A stretch of DNA of 64,000 nt from Nonomuraea polychroma (GCF_004011505.1 NZ_SAUN01000001.1:9451501-9515500), one strand, 5' to 3'. Numbered from the stretch's first letter, positions 49,482 to 58,558 are shown. The notes: generated by a model from the letters alone, not told the origin. Program-made: numbers and translations.

Positions 49482-49712
49482 ATGCGCGCCCCGGTGCTGG
49501 CCGTCGGCGACGGGGCGTTGGGGTTCTGGGGCGCGCTGTATCTGCGCACCACCAACCCGATCGGGTCCACCTTCGCCACGGTCCGGCACCGCACCAAGGT
49601 CACCAAAGGGCCCGGGTCCCGAGCCGCCGGCCTGGCCATGGCCCTCAAACTCATCGAGTCCGCCCAGGCCCGCTGGCGCGCGGTCGAACGGGAGCCGGCG
49701 ACCGCAGCCTGA
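49482..49712 (+). pseudogene. IS256-family transposase relic with an internal deletion
   Basis: APVLAVGDGALGFWGAL is a middle segment of IS256-type transposases (around the second catalytic Asp). It is joined in frame to LRTTNPIGSTFATVRHRTKVTKG and AMALKLIESAQARWRAVE, the C-terminal third. The stretch in between and the N-terminal half are gone. The 240 bp before it contain nothing recognisable. Confidence 0.8.
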
Positions 49713-49752
49713 CATGCGGTGCTAAAACAGAGACACCGTGAGAGAGGCAGCA

Positions 49753-50517
49753 ATGGACCAAGGCACCCGCGGCGAGCTCATCAGTCGGCTGGCCGAGGCG
49801 ATCAGATCCGTCACGACCGCGCACCCGCTGCGGATCGCCATCGACGGGCCGCCCGCCGCCGGCAAGACCACGCTGGCCGACGAACTCGCCGTCGTCCTGC
49901 GCGCGCAGGACCGCGACGTCATCCGCGCGACCATCGACGACTTCCTCTTCCCCCGTGCACAGCGCTACCGACGCGGCCAGTACTCGGCCGAAGGCTGCTA
50001 CTTCGACGCCCACGACCACGCCGCGCTGTGCCGGGTCCTGCTCGATCCGCTGGGGCCAGGCGGAGACCGAAGGTTCCAACACGCGGTCTACGACAGAGAC
50101 ACCGACACCCCATCGTCCCCGCCGGCCACGACCGCCCCCGCAGACGCCGTACTGCTCTTCGACGGCGTCTTCCTCTTGCGCCCAGAGCTCATCGACCGGT
50201 GGGACCTGCGCATCTTCGTGTCCGTCCCCTTCGAGCAGACGGTAGATCGCGCCCGGGACCGAGGCACAGCGCTGGCGGGATCCACCGCCGACACCGCCGA
50301 AATCGAAAGGTCCTGGCGCAACCGCTATATCCCCTCCCAACAGCTCTACTTCGCCACAGCCCGCCCAACCGACCACGCCGACATCATCGTGTACAACGAT
50401 CAACTCCAACGGCCGACCTGGGAAGTCCGACCGCACTCATCGATACACAGGATTGACAATTGCGCCGCGGCTCACCGACACTCCCGCACTCCATCCCACA
50501 CATATCCCGGATCTTGA
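49753..50517 (+). CDS. Uridine kinase-like P-loop nucleoside kinase
   Basis: 254 residues from ATG (MDQGTRGELISRLAEA) with GAGAGAGG upstream. P-loop IDGPPAAGKTTLADEL near residues 30-45, the catalytic-lid region RATIDDFLFPRAQRYRRGQY, DHAALCRVLLDPLG, and LLFDGVFLLRPELIDRWDL (Walker B-like). It resembles actinomycete uridine kinase-like proteins; the nucleoside is not determinable. The last 25 residues (HSSIHRIDNCAAAHRHSR) are unlike the family and probably come from a late frameshift past the normal end RPTWEVRP. Confidence 0.78.
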   Translation: MDQGTRGELISRLAEAIRSVTTAHPLRIAIDGPPAAGKTTLADELAVVLRAQDRDVIRATIDDFLFPRAQRYRRGQYSAEGCYFDAHDHAALCRVLLDPLGPGGDRRFQHAVYDRDTDTPSSPPATTAPADAVLLFDGVFLLRPELIDRWDLRIFVSVPFEQTVDRARDRGTALAGSTADTAEIERSWRNRYIPSQQLYFATARPTDHADIIVYNDQLQRPTWEVRPHSSIHRIDNCAAAHRHSRTPSHTYPGS

Positions 50518-50703
50518 ATCTCGGTCTTGTCCTGGTGTCCCAGGGGCCTGTTGAACCGTTCGGCTACCTCGTTGAGCAGGGAGAATCGTGGTTTGAGCTG
50601 TTCTGACCGGCCCGCTCGCTCATGAATTCATTGATCTGGTGGCTCTGGTGTGCGACCTGAGAGGACTGACATATCGCATCCTCATGCTCTTAGGCTGCTC
50701 GTC

Positions 50704-51306
50704 ATGGACAACGGTGGAACATTTCTCCGAGTGGCGGACATCACTGCGACGCTGGACACGGTGCTCACTACCATGCGAGCTGTAGATGCCGACATCACTT
50801 ACCGCCTGGGGGGCACGAGCGCAGCTCTTCTCCAGGGTGTTCAACTTCCTGTCGGGGACATCGACCTCCTGGTGGCGCGGCGAGAGGATGTGGACAAGTT
50901 CGGTGCCGCGCTCGCCTCATTTCCCTGCCTTCATGCTGCCTCGTGGCTTCCAGAGTCCTCGCAATACTTCGCCAGGTACGAGGTGCACGGGGTCAAGGTG
51001 GAGATAAGCACCGTTGAGAGGCAGGTTGACTCTGACGGGATGGAATGCGTTGGTCGCGGCCCATGGCAGCACTACGTGTGGATCGCATGTGGCTCGCACC
51101 AGGTTCCTGCCGTTCGTCTGGAACTACGGTTGGCCACGGAACTCTTACGAGACAGAGCCGACCGTTACGAGCCCCTCCTCGACCACATGAGCGCGCAGGG
51201 GTGCGATTTTGACCTGTTGCATCGGGCCATGAGGGACCAGGGCCTGTCAGCGGAACACCAGCGCTTGGTCTGGGATCGCCTCGGCCACTCTGCTCCCACC
51301 TCCTGA
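50704..51306 (+). CDS. Nucleotidyltransferase-fold protein (DNTP_transf-like)
   Basis: 200 residues from ATG (MDNGGTFLRVADITAT). YRLGGTSAALLQGVQLPVGDIDLLVARREDV gives the GGS-like helix and the DxD pair (D-I-D) of the nucleotidyltransferase superfamily; GVKVEISTVERQVD supplies a possible third acid. The C-terminal helices (LELRLATELLRDRADRYEPLL) look substrate-specific. Relatives include aminoglycoside nucleotidyltransferases and toxin-antitoxin MNT proteins; no HEPN partner is adjacent, so neither role is assigned. Confidence 0.62.
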   Translation: MDNGGTFLRVADITATLDTVLTTMRAVDADITYRLGGTSAALLQGVQLPVGDIDLLVARREDVDKFGAALASFPCLHAASWLPESSQYFARYEVHGVKVEISTVERQVDSDGMECVGRGPWQHYVWIACGSHQVPAVRLELRLATELLRDRADRYEPLLDHMSAQGCDFDLLHRAMRDQGLSAEHQRLVWDRLGHSAPTS

Positions 51307-51525
51307 TAGCTGCCAAAGATCGTTGCTCGGTAACCAGGCAACTCAGAACACGGAACCTGCGGATTAAAGATCCAGTTCGAGTCGTTCCAGGCGGACCAAT
51401 GCAGGTCAACGCCTATGCGCGGTCCATCCTGAACGCCTCACCCTCGTATCACAACCCAAACTGCAACCCACTGCACTCCTCGACCGTCGAAGGGAATGTC
51501 AGGGACAGATGGCAAGATCATCGCC

Positions 51526-52074
51526 ATGACGAACATGGATGATCTTCTTCGACGGGTGCGGGCGAAGGCGAACGCGACCGCAGAGCGGTTACCTCCTCCC
51601 GCCACGGCGGAGGAAGTGGCTCAGGCCGAGAGCATCTTGGGTTTCCGCCTTCCTCCTGTGTTCGTCAGGCTCTACCGTGAGGTGGCCAACGGCGGCTTCG
51701 GCCCCGACTACCAGCTCTTTCCACTCTTGGGCGAAGGACGTACCGCGGTCAACGTCTACCGCGAGGAGCGCGCGACGGCAAAGTCTGATGATGAGGCCAC
51801 GCACTGGCCGGCGGATGTCCTGCCGGTCCTGGATTGGGGGTGCGGCATGTTCGCCGCAGTGGACTGCCGTAGCCCCGAGGGTGCCGTACTGCTCTTTGAG
51901 CCGAACGGCATCGACGATGAGTGGCACCACGCGTGGTACGTCGACTCCGAAAGTCTGGCCGGCTGGTTGGAGACGTGGCTCTCGGCAACGGGCTGGTACG
52001 AAGAGGACGCCGACGAAGACGGCGAGATGCGGCCATGGGAGGCGGCCCGGCAACGTCTGTCAGCGGGTAGCTGA
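51526..52074 (+). CDS. SMI1/KNR4 (SUKH) family protein
   Basis: 182 residues from ATG (MTNMDDLLRRVRAKAN). SUKH pattern: PPATAEEVAQAESILGFRLPPVFVRLYREVANGGFGPDYQLFPL near the start, then VLPVLDWGCGMFAAVDCRSPEGAVLLFEPN and WYVDSESLAGWLETWLSATG. SUKH proteins often are immunity proteins for polymorphic toxins, but many are housekeeping. No toxin gene is beside it, so an orphan immunity or structural role is equally possible. Confidence 0.82.
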   Translation: MTNMDDLLRRVRAKANATAERLPPPATAEEVAQAESILGFRLPPVFVRLYREVANGGFGPDYQLFPLLGEGRTAVNVYREERATAKSDDEATHWPADVLPVLDWGCGMFAAVDCRSPEGAVLLFEPNGIDDEWHHAWYVDSESLAGWLETWLSATGWYEEDADEDGEMRPWEAARQRLSAGS

Positions 52075-52253
52075 CTTGGTCAGCTCCATCTCGCCCTCAC
52101 GGATTAAGGTGGATGTTGCTTTCCTCTGCGGCAGGCGTCGTGACCTGTGGTGGTGCAGCGGCGTGATCAAGCGCTCCCCCTCCCGTTCCGCGTATGTTCT
52201 GGATCTTGTGGGAGGAGCATGGTGCGGTTGGGGGTCGCAGTAGGGCGGTACGA

Positions 52254-52691
52254 TCAGGTCAGTTCCAGTAGGTGAGCGGTGGGACTGTAGTCGATCTTCC
52301 AGTCTGCGTATACGCCTAGGCTTCCGTCCCTCAGGCAGCGCAAGCCAATGCTGACCCAACGCACTTCACCGTCACTGCGGAAGGCGAACCCGACTGCTAC
52401 AGCGAACTCCTCGCCTCCACATGGGCAAGCACATTCTCCGAGGTCAGCCCCATCCACGCAGTCGGCACTGTCGGCAATATAAGAGGCGTCCCCGCAGGCG
52501 ACACAGATACGTTGTACGCAACCTTCAACGTCATCGGCCATGACGTTGAAGCGCTTGCCAGTGCATCCGGCGCACACTGCCTCACTCACTTGCTGGACGG
52601 CGTAGCCACCCGGCTGGTGCTCGCGGAGAAGGTCGGCGAGATCCTCGAAGTCCTCGCCTCGCCAGAGATCGCCCGACGTGTCGATCGCCAC
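52254..52691 (-). CDS. Conserved zinc-ribbon protein, unknown function
   Basis: 145 residues (MAIDTSGDLWRGEDFEDL). Cysteine groups CAGCTGKRF, CVQRICVACGDASY and CACPCGGEEF form zinc knuckles. The ending GEVRWVSIGLRCLRDGSLGVYADWKIDYSPT I recall as a strongly conserved motif of an actinomycete family without known function. Its 5' end faces a decayed erythromycin-esterase gene on the other strand. Confidence 0.68.
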   Translation of the reverse strand: MAIDTSGDLWRGEDFEDLADLLREHQPGGYAVQQVSEAVCAGCTGKRFNVMADDVEGCVQRICVACGDASYIADSADCVDGADLGECACPCGGEEFAVAVGFAFRSDGEVRWVSIGLRCLRDGSLGVYADWKIDYSPTAHLLELT

Positions 52692-52809
52692 AGCACACGA
52701 GTGTATGGCCGTAGGGTACGGCTTTACAGCGGGTGACCGTTCCTGCCCGTTTGCCGCTCTTCACCTGCGGCGCTGCCCCAGCAGTACGGCACCGTCTACG
52801 CAGCTGGCG

Positions 52810-53193
52810 GCCGAGGGTGGGGGACGCCTGCTGCTGCCGACCGGGGCCCACCTCGCCGCCGCTCTGGGAGACGACTACCGGGCCATCGGCGTGACATCGA
52901 GCCACGGCCGTACCGCCATCGTGGGCGAACCAACGCGGGAGCGCCCGGAGGGCACCTGGTACGACGCGCCGCTCCCGCCGCCTACCGGCAGCAGCATCGA
53001 AGCGGCATTCGCCACTGGCTCACTCTGGACCCTCGCGAACCTCCGCGCGGCCCGTCCCCACATCGACGATGCGGAATCCTTCCAGCAGTCCCGCATGGCC
53101 GACTACTTCCTCGACATGCCGGTGTTCGCGGCGTTCGACGCCATTGCTCACGTATCCCATACGACCGGCACCGACTACGTGATTCAGCCTTGA
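52810..53193 (+). pseudogene. Erythromycin esterase family gene, 5'-truncated
   Basis: The last 125 residues or so read as the C-terminal part of an erythromycin esterase-like protein: TGAHLAAALGDDYRAIGVTSSHGRTA, then SSIEAAFATGSLWTLANLRAARP and YFLDMPVFAAFDAIAHVSHT. Full-length members are about 400 residues and carry catalytic Glu/His in the missing N-terminal part, so it cannot be active. Upstream residues in the same frame are unrelated. Confidence 0.65.
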
Positions 53194-53211
53194 CAAAACT
53201 CCGGAGCTGCC

Positions 53212-53605
53212 GTGCTTGACGATGCGGTGATCAACGAGGCCGCTATACCTGCGGCTTCAGGCCAATTACGTCGGCCGGTTGCGGGTCGAGGTTGGTATCA
53301 ACGTCGCCGTTGACCACCTGTGGTGCAAGAACTTGCTCACGTCGGAGGAGGAAGAACTCTACTTCGACATCGACGACCGGTTTCGCGAGCACCTACCCGA
53401 GCCGCCGTTCTATGCTGACGGGGACACCATCGGCGCGATCACATGGTTCAAACGCGCCACCACAGGCGCGACGCTCGCTCGTTTCAAGCCGTTGCAGACC
53501 TACTGTCGGTGCACGACGTGCGATGTGACCTCGTACGGGCGAGAGATCCAAGGAAACTCATCTACGAGGACGAGTACCAGGCCGGCGTGATTCCCAGGAT
53601 CCGAA
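53212..53605 (+). pseudogene. Hypothetical gene with two frameshifts, cut by integrase sequence
   Basis: Three frames together give one plausible protein: VLDDAVINEAA, then LRLQANYVGRLRVEVGINVA, EELYFDIDDRFREHLPEP and DTIGAITWFKRATTGATLAR, then LLSVHDVRCDLVRARDPR and LIYEDEYQAGVIPR. The frames change near 53250 and 53495. It ends where foreign sequence leading to an integrase fragment begins. No family name can be given. Confidence 0.5.
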
Positions 53606-53712
53606 AGCCCGATCGCCGCTGCCGCCTGGTGTCACACTTGGACCGACCACCTTGGATTCCAAGCGGCATCTCGCCCGTTGACCATCGGAAATCAGATGAC
53701 GCGATGGGCTGG

Positions 53713-54115
53713 CCTGCGCGCTCACGTGAAGAACTTCGCCCAGGACGGACGGGAAGGCCTGATCTTCGCCGGACCGGACAACGGGGCGCTGCGCAACACC
53801 AACTTCAACCGCCGCGTCTGGGCCAAGGCACTCCAGGACGCGGGCGTGCCGAAGATTCACTTCCACGATCTCCGACACACCGGCAACACCCTGGCCGCCA
53901 GCACGGGCGCGTCCACCCGAGAGTTGGTGATCCGCATGGGGCACTCCAGCACCCGGGCCGCTCTCATCTACCAGCACTCCACCGACGAGCGTCAGCGCGA
54001 AGTGGCGCGCAGGCTTGACGCCCTCGCACGCGGCGCGCTCACCAGGAAGCCATCGGGCACGTACGGGCACGATCCCAAAACCAGGCCTACAAAGATCGAA
54101 AGCCCAAGCCATTGA
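53713..54115 (+). pseudogene. Tyrosine integrase, C-terminal fragment
   Basis: From LRAHVKNFAQDG on, this is nearly identical to the second integrase copy 3.98 kb further right. It keeps HDLRHTGNTLAAS (catalytic HxxR), RMGHSSTRAALIYQHS (His and the Tyr nucleophile) but has lost everything N-terminal, including the first catalytic Arg. A missing A changes GTAACGG to GTACGG, destroying the normal stop so the frame runs on for 18 codons into the terminator. It is the first of three integrase relics in the same orientation. Confidence 0.88.
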
Positions 54116-54125
54116 CCTGGGCTTT
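54099..54125 (+). terminator. Hairpin after the first integrase fragment
   Basis: AAAGCCCA and TGGGCTTT (8-bp stem) flank an 11-base loop. The second integrase copy has the same terminator with a 10-bp stem. It overlaps the run-on end of the fragment's reading frame. Confidence 0.75.
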
Positions 54126-54128
54126 CGT

Positions 54129-54147
54129 GTGAGTGGAGCCTAGGAGA
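54129..54147 (-). mobile_element. Short att remnant, tRNA-Ala 3' terminus
   Basis: GTGAGTGGAGCCTAGGAGA follows the terminator. It equals the start of the longer tRNA-Ala-derived att sequence at 58111-58157, but diverges after about 19 bases. It marks a former integration end. Confidence 0.6.
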
Positions 54148-54868
54148 CGCCTGTGACCTGCGGAGACAGCGTGAGAACGTCCGCTGACGTTCGTGATCAT
54201 CTCTGCCGATTGTCACGCAGAACGTCACGCAGGGTCGGGCTGCCAGCTTCTGCGGCTTGGTTCGGACAAGAGCTGCCGTGACGTTCATTTGCTGGCTATG
54301 CGGCTGCCGAGCACGAACCGCTCACGAGTTCTTCATTTCCGGTGAGACCCGGAAAATCCTCGTCGTCCCCTGGCGGTCGAACACTGTACTCCGCTGATGT
54401 ACAGCAGTTCCACAGCTGAGAAGTCCACGTGACGGGGCCGTTGGAATCTGATCGCCTGAGAAGAGCAAAATTCGCCGGAGCTATCAGAAATATCATTATG
54501 GAGAGAACGCAGACCATCGGCGCCGGTGGCCCTGACAACAATAGGGCCTCCTATCCGAGCTGTCCTACCTAGCGATCTCCCAGTTCCTGGCGAGCAGCCC
54601 TGAATGCCCAAAGATCCTGGTAGCGGATCAAGCGTGAACGTCGCGTTTTCTTGTGGACGGATGACCAACGGCTGCCGGAAAACACCTTGAGGGACATCCA
54701 CGCGGAGGATCCAATAATCGTCTCAACCGTCTGCCACGGCGGTGCTGGTGACCACGAAAGAAGAAGGCTCCTGACCTTATGTTTGCGCTGGTCAGGAGCT
54801 CCTTCCTGCTGGTGATGGCCCTTCAGAATTCAATCTGGAGGGCAGAAAGCGCCCAGCTCAGGACCGCG
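54148..54868. other. Interval of about 720 bp without a supported gene
   Basis: A 122-codon minus-strand frame (54333-54701) reads as if from a decayed gene but lacks start signals. CTGTAC/GTACAG near 54387-54407 is a small dyad. The region lies inside the 4-kb segment bracketed by the two integrase copies. Confidence 0.35.
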
Positions 54869-55924
54869 TCACCCGCCGGTGACCGGGCGGCTCAGATACG
54901 GGAAGTGGTCGAGCAGGGCCCCGGTTGCGTCCTTGTAGGTCAACCCCATGGTGAGTCCTTCGTTCAGCACCAGGGCATACATGGAATCCGGGGCGCATTC
55001 GGTGAGGCCCTTGCCGTTCTGAATCTCCTTGGTCCAGGGGTCCCAGAGCGCGGAGGTGCCCACGTTGAATTGCAGGACGTCGGGCAGGACCGTGTCCGCG
55101 ACGTACGCGCCGTACGCCTTCGGGGTGCCCTTGCCGTGCGGTGGGTCGGCGAAGGTCTTTCGTGCCGCGACGACGGCGGCCGTGGTGTCCCGTACCTGAC
55201 CCCAGAACCCCGAGGCGGGATCGCTGCCAGGGTTCTTGGGCCTGCCCTTCAGGTGGTCCTTGGGGTGACTGGCGTTGAAATCCATGCCGGCGGAGCCGCC
55301 GGAGAAGTCCCATATGAAGCCGACAAGGGGGCCTGCGGCGTGCTGAAGTTGATGCCACACGCCATGCTCCTTGACCGAGGTGTTTCCCCAGTATCCAATG
55401 GTTCCCGAGCCGGTGATCGAGCTGGGCACCTCAAGGACGATAGCGCTGACGTTGGTGTTCTGGAAGGCGTTCTGGGCGGGATAAAGCGCGGTGTAATTGG
55501 GATTCGTGCCTGTTGACAACGCGGCCCGCGTTGCCACGGTGAAACGCGGGTCGTTGAAGAACGGCTCACCGCGCTCACCGGCGAAGAGCTTGATTCCGTC
55601 CGTACAGGTGACAACCTGCCCCAGTCTCGCTTCGGCCGGTGTAATGACCTTGCCCGTGGCGTCGCGGTCACGGGCAGCGCGACCGGTTAGCTGTTCAACC
55701 TTTACAGCCTCGCCGCCTGGAAAAGTAACGCGCCAGGTGATGTCTTCGAGGTAATCAAGCGGACTGCTCGTGTCGACCTTGAACTCATAGTAGACTTCGG
55801 GATCGAATCCCGAGCTCTGCAGCGGCGAGACGTTGATCACGAACACCGTGCCGTTGTTGCCGGCGAAGCAATAGACATCAGTGATATCCCGCTGCGACTC
55901 CGGGATGTCAGCGTGGTGAGACAT
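54869..55924 (-). CDS. DUF4331 domain protein
   Basis: 351 residues (MSHHADIPESQRDITDVYCF). The opening SHHAD...DITDVYCF and the pattern GFDPEVYYEFKVDTSSPLDYLEDITWRVTF are those of DUF4331 proteins, which begin with a conserved SSHREAP-like or SHHxD motif and are of unknown function. No signal peptide is visible. It follows a Tat-signal protein gene by 12 bp in the same direction, so the two probably form an operon; both lie between the duplicated integrase ends. Confidence 0.75.
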   Translation of the reverse strand: MSHHADIPESQRDITDVYCFAGNNGTVFVINVSPLQSSGFDPEVYYEFKVDTSSPLDYLEDITWRVTFPGGEAVKVEQLTGRAARDRDATGKVITPAEARLGQVVTCTDGIKLFAGERGEPFFNDPRFTVATRAALSTGTNPNYTALYPAQNAFQNTNVSAIVLEVPSSITGSGTIGYWGNTSVKEHGVWHQLQHAAGPLVGFIWDFSGGSAGMDFNASHPKDHLKGRPKNPGSDPASGFWGQVRDTTAAVVAARKTFADPPHGKGTPKAYGAYVADTVLPDVLQFNVGTSALWDPWTKEIQNGKGLTECAPDSMYALVLNEGLTMGLTYKDATGALLDHFPYLSRPVTGG

Positions 55925-55936
55925 TATGCAGCTCCT

Positions 55937-56572
55937 CTAGCGGATGGGGGTATGCGGGAAGACGGGGTTGCGGGAGAACGGTTCGAGAGCAAGAGTGAAG
56001 AACTTGCCCATGAAGCCGACATCCTTGGTGGCGCCAAACTCGCCGACGAACAGCAGGTAGGGGAACTCGCGGTGATCCCACGCGACGCGAGTGGCCTTCC
56101 CTTCCCGACTGATGAGTTCGTACCAGCCGTTGTCAAAGCCGCTGAGGACCGCGACACGCGACGGTGCTCCATGTTCCGGAATGATCGACGCGTCGACCAT
56201 CGAGCCATCCAGGGCTTGCATCTGAGGCCAGACATACGCCATTCGCGTGAGGCGTGGACTGGTGAAGTAATCCTCGACGGGTGCGGCTTTGACCCCCGCT
56301 GGCAGCAGCAGTCGGGCGCCGGGGCCGAGAAATGGGCCGTGCCACCGCCGCGCGCCGCCGCGCACAATCGTTTCGGCAGCTGTGCCTGCGCCCGACGATC
56401 GGGCGCGAGTGGCGGCTGAAGCGGTGCCGGCGGGAGCGCCCAGAGCCACGATGAAGGGGGAGGCGGCGAGTCCGGCGAGAATGCCACGCCGGTTCAACAT
56501 GCGCCCGCCGACGCTGTCCGTGACTCCGTCATAAACGTTGAGTTCCGGGTTCATTGATTTACGTCCGACCAT
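55937..56572 (-). CDS. Putative Tat-exported protein, partner of the DUF4331 gene
   Basis: 211 residues (MVGRKSMNPELNVYDG); AAAGGTG lies 10 bases before the ATG. Around residue 27 LNRRGILAGLAASPFIVALG forms an RR-type signal with an AxA end (GTASAA), unusually far from the N terminus. The mature part (LTRMAYVWPQMQALDGSMVD, VAWDHREFPYLLFVGEFGAT) has no recognised domain but an even mix of strands. Operon with DUF4331 suggests a joint function at the cell surface. Confidence 0.62.
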   Translation of the reverse strand: MVGRKSMNPELNVYDGVTDSVGGRMLNRRGILAGLAASPFIVALGAPAGTASAATRARSSGAGTAAETIVRGGARRWHGPFLGPGARLLLPAGVKAAPVEDYFTSPRLTRMAYVWPQMQALDGSMVDASIIPEHGAPSRVAVLSGFDNGWYELISREGKATRVAWDHREFPYLLFVGEFGATKDVGFMGKFFTLALEPFSRNPVFPHTPIR

Positions 56573-56982
56573 GGTTCGTCACACCTTTACTGGGAAATTC
56601 GGATCAGCAAGGCTGGACCCTGAACAGGGACTTCCCGAGCTTTATGTAGTACGGCGATGGTGTTGCCCGGGCGGAAATGACTCAGCGATGGGCCGTGCAC
56701 TGGTTTCATGAGGCGTGGGCAACACGTCCATCGTGGGCCTCAAATGCACGCGACCATGCCGCCCACGAGGTTCCACGGAGTCCTCCACAAAGGGGATTCC
56801 TGACGCCCGCCGGAATGATGATCACTTGATGACCAGGCAACGGGTCAGGCCGGAGGGGTTGGGCGGGGCATGATCTACACTCCGTGCTCTTTAGTCGCTT
56901 TCAGTAGCCTCTCCGTCGGAGAATGATCTCTAGTAAATGATGGCGAATTCGTAACGGATGTATGTCGATTCCACATCGGTGA
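56573..56982. other. Interval without a gene, 5' of the truncated integrase
   Basis: No product is recognised. The usual integrase N terminus and any excisionase gene are missing here; the sequence is more AT-rich near 56880-56960. A promoter for the Tat-signal/DUF4331 pair must lie at its left. Confidence 0.4.
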
Positions 56983-58044
56983 GTGCGGACAGAGCTTGGT
57001 GTGGACCGTCCGGCTCCGGAGCCCTTCGCGACCAAGACCGACGCGGAGGTCTGGCTGACGAAGATCGAAGCACAGATCCTCGATGACGAGTGGATCGACC
57101 CGGATGCCGGGAAGATCGCTTTCGGCAAGTACGCGCGCGACTGGATCGACGAGCGGCCCAAGCTCCGGCCGCGCACGGTGGAGTTGTACGGCTACCTGCT
57201 GCGCAGCCACATCGCGCCGACCTTCGGAGAGAAGCCGCTCAATGCGATCAAGGAACCGCACGTCAGGCGCTGGCGGAAGGCTCTGCTTGAGCAGGGGGTC
57301 AGCGAGGTCACCGTGGCCAAGGCCTACCGGCTGCTGAAGGCTGTTCTGTCCACAGCTGTGGATGACCTGCTCATCAAGCGCAACCCGTGCCGCATCAAGG
57401 GGGCCGGCCAGGAGCAGTCTCCCGAACGGCCGGTCCTGACGGTGGAAGAGGTCTACCGCATCGTCGATGTCATCGAACACCGCTACCGGGCGCTCGTCCT
57501 GCTGGCGACGTTCGCGAGCCTGCGCTGGGGAGAGCTGACCGGACTCCAGCGGCGGGACCTCGACCTCGACGCCAGGACGGTCCGCATCGAACGTCAGCTG
57601 ATCCAGATCACCGGCAAGGGCCTGGTCTTCACCGAACCGAAGTCACAAGCGGGCAGGCGCACCGTCGTCATCCCGGTCCTGATCATTGACGAGCTCCGCG
57701 CTCACGTGAAGGACTTCGCCCAGGACGGCCCGGAAGGCCTGATCTTCGCCGGACCGGACAACGGGGCGCTGCGCAACACCAACTTCAACCGTCGTGTCTG
57801 GGCCAAGGCGCTCGAAGACGCGGGCGTGTCGAAGATCCATTTCCACGATCTACGGCACACCGGCAACACGCTGGCCGCCAGCACGGGCGCGTCCACCCGA
57901 GAGCTGATGACCCGCATGGGGCACTCCAGCACCCGGGCCGCGCTCATCTACCAGCACTCCACCGACGAGCGTCAGCGCGAAGTGGCGCGCAGGCTTGACG
58001 CCCTCGCCCGCGGCGCGCTGACCAAGAAGCCATCGGGCACGTAA
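56983..58044 (+). CDS. int: Tyrosine integrase lacking its normal N terminus
   Basis: 353 residues as read, but the first 15 are foreign; family likeness starts at FATKTDAEVWLTKIEAQILD, where normal proteins carry about 30 more residues (AP2-like arm-binding part). Core-binding domain FGKYARDWIDERPKLRPRTVE to about 135; catalytic residues Arg in FASLRWGELTGLQRRD, Lys/strand LVFTEPKSQAGRRTV, HDLRHTG, GHSS and Tyr in YQHSTDERQ. All catalytic residues remain, so activity is not ruled out, but arm-site binding should be lost. A terminator and the att sequence follow, the arrangement of pSAM2-type integrases. Confidence 0.85.
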   Translation: MRTELGVDRPAPEPFATKTDAEVWLTKIEAQILDDEWIDPDAGKIAFGKYARDWIDERPKLRPRTVELYGYLLRSHIAPTFGEKPLNAIKEPHVRRWRKALLEQGVSEVTVAKAYRLLKAVLSTAVDDLLIKRNPCRIKGAGQEQSPERPVLTVEEVYRIVDVIEHRYRALVLLATFASLRWGELTGLQRRDLDLDARTVRIERQLIQITGKGLVFTEPKSQAGRRTVVIPVLIIDELRAHVKDFAQDGPEGLIFAGPDNGALRNTNFNRRVWAKALEDAGVSKIHFHDLRHTGNTLAASTGASTRELMTRMGHSSTRAALIYQHSTDERQREVARRLDALARGALTKKPSGT

Positions 58045-58080
58045 CGGGCACGACCCCAAAACCAAGCCCTATAAAGAGCG

Positions 58081-58107
58081 AAAGCCCAGGCCGTTGACCT
58101 GGGCTTT
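58081..58107 (+). terminator. Hairpin terminator after the integrase
   Basis: AAAGCCCAGG and CCTGGGCTTT (10-bp perfect stem) around a 7-base loop, 36 bp after the stop. An equivalent, slightly eroded copy follows the first integrase fragment. Confidence 0.85.
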
Positions 58108-58115
58108 CATGTGAG

Positions 58116-58157
58116 TGGAGCCTAGGAGATTCGAACTCCTGACTTCCTGCTTGCAAA
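58116..58157 (-). mobile_element. att site: 3' half of tRNA-Ala(TGC)
   Basis: On the minus strand TTTGCAAGCAGG (anticodon loop with TGC), GAAGTC, a perfect T arm (AGGAG TTCGAAT CTCCT) and AGGCTCCA (acceptor end, CCA not encoded) follow one another. The bases before it do not form the 5' half, so it is a partial tRNA left by site-specific integration. The intact tRNA-Ala is elsewhere. Confidence 0.78.
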
Positions 58158-58527
58158 CGGGAGCCTGGTACCACCTGAAGCCGGCGTTGCCCAGTTCAGA
58201 GAGCAGTTCCCGAGTGGCAGGGTGTGATCGTGTAAGACCTCGTTGCTGTACTTCTCTGCTGTACAGCGCTGAGCACACGGCAGGACGCCGACAACTGAGA
58301 TCCGTAGCATGGTTAGCGGCGTGGCGTATTACCGGCTGCGCCCCCACTTGAATCAGGATCAATGCGTGTGCATCGCGAGACGGTCGGATCAGATGCTTGC
58401 GGTGTGGATATGTGCAACGCGAGTGCCTTACTCGCCCCCGAAGGACGGCTTGCCGAGCGGGTGGTCGCGCCGCAGTGACGATCATGATTGCATCGAGTCG
58501 TCAGGCGTGGCGGCAGACCCGAGATGC
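58158..58527. other. Interval without a gene right of the att site
   Basis: Contains an inverted repeat TGCTGTAC...GTACAGC near 58246-58270, and otherwise nothing recognisable on either strand. Confidence 0.35.
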
Positions 58528-58543
58528 ACTTCGAATTCAAAGC
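58528..58543. promoter_or_regulatory. MarR operator upstream of its own gene
   Basis: ACTTCGAATTCAAAGC matches 14 of 16 positions of the perfect palindrome GCTTCGAATTCGAAGC found before the quinone reductase gene. It lies 15 bp upstream of the marR start, where repressor binding would block transcription. Confidence 0.6.
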
Positions 58544-58558
58544 AAGTAGGATCATGGG

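Noticed and set aside
51340..51420. tRNA-3'-end-like sequence CCAGTTCGAGTCGTTCCAGG
   Set aside because: The T stem does not pair and no acceptor stem or CCA is in place, so it is not counted as an att site.
54333..54701. 122-codon minus-strand frame between the integrase copies
   Set aside because: No start signal and no recognisable domain; might be a decayed gene but cannot be supported.
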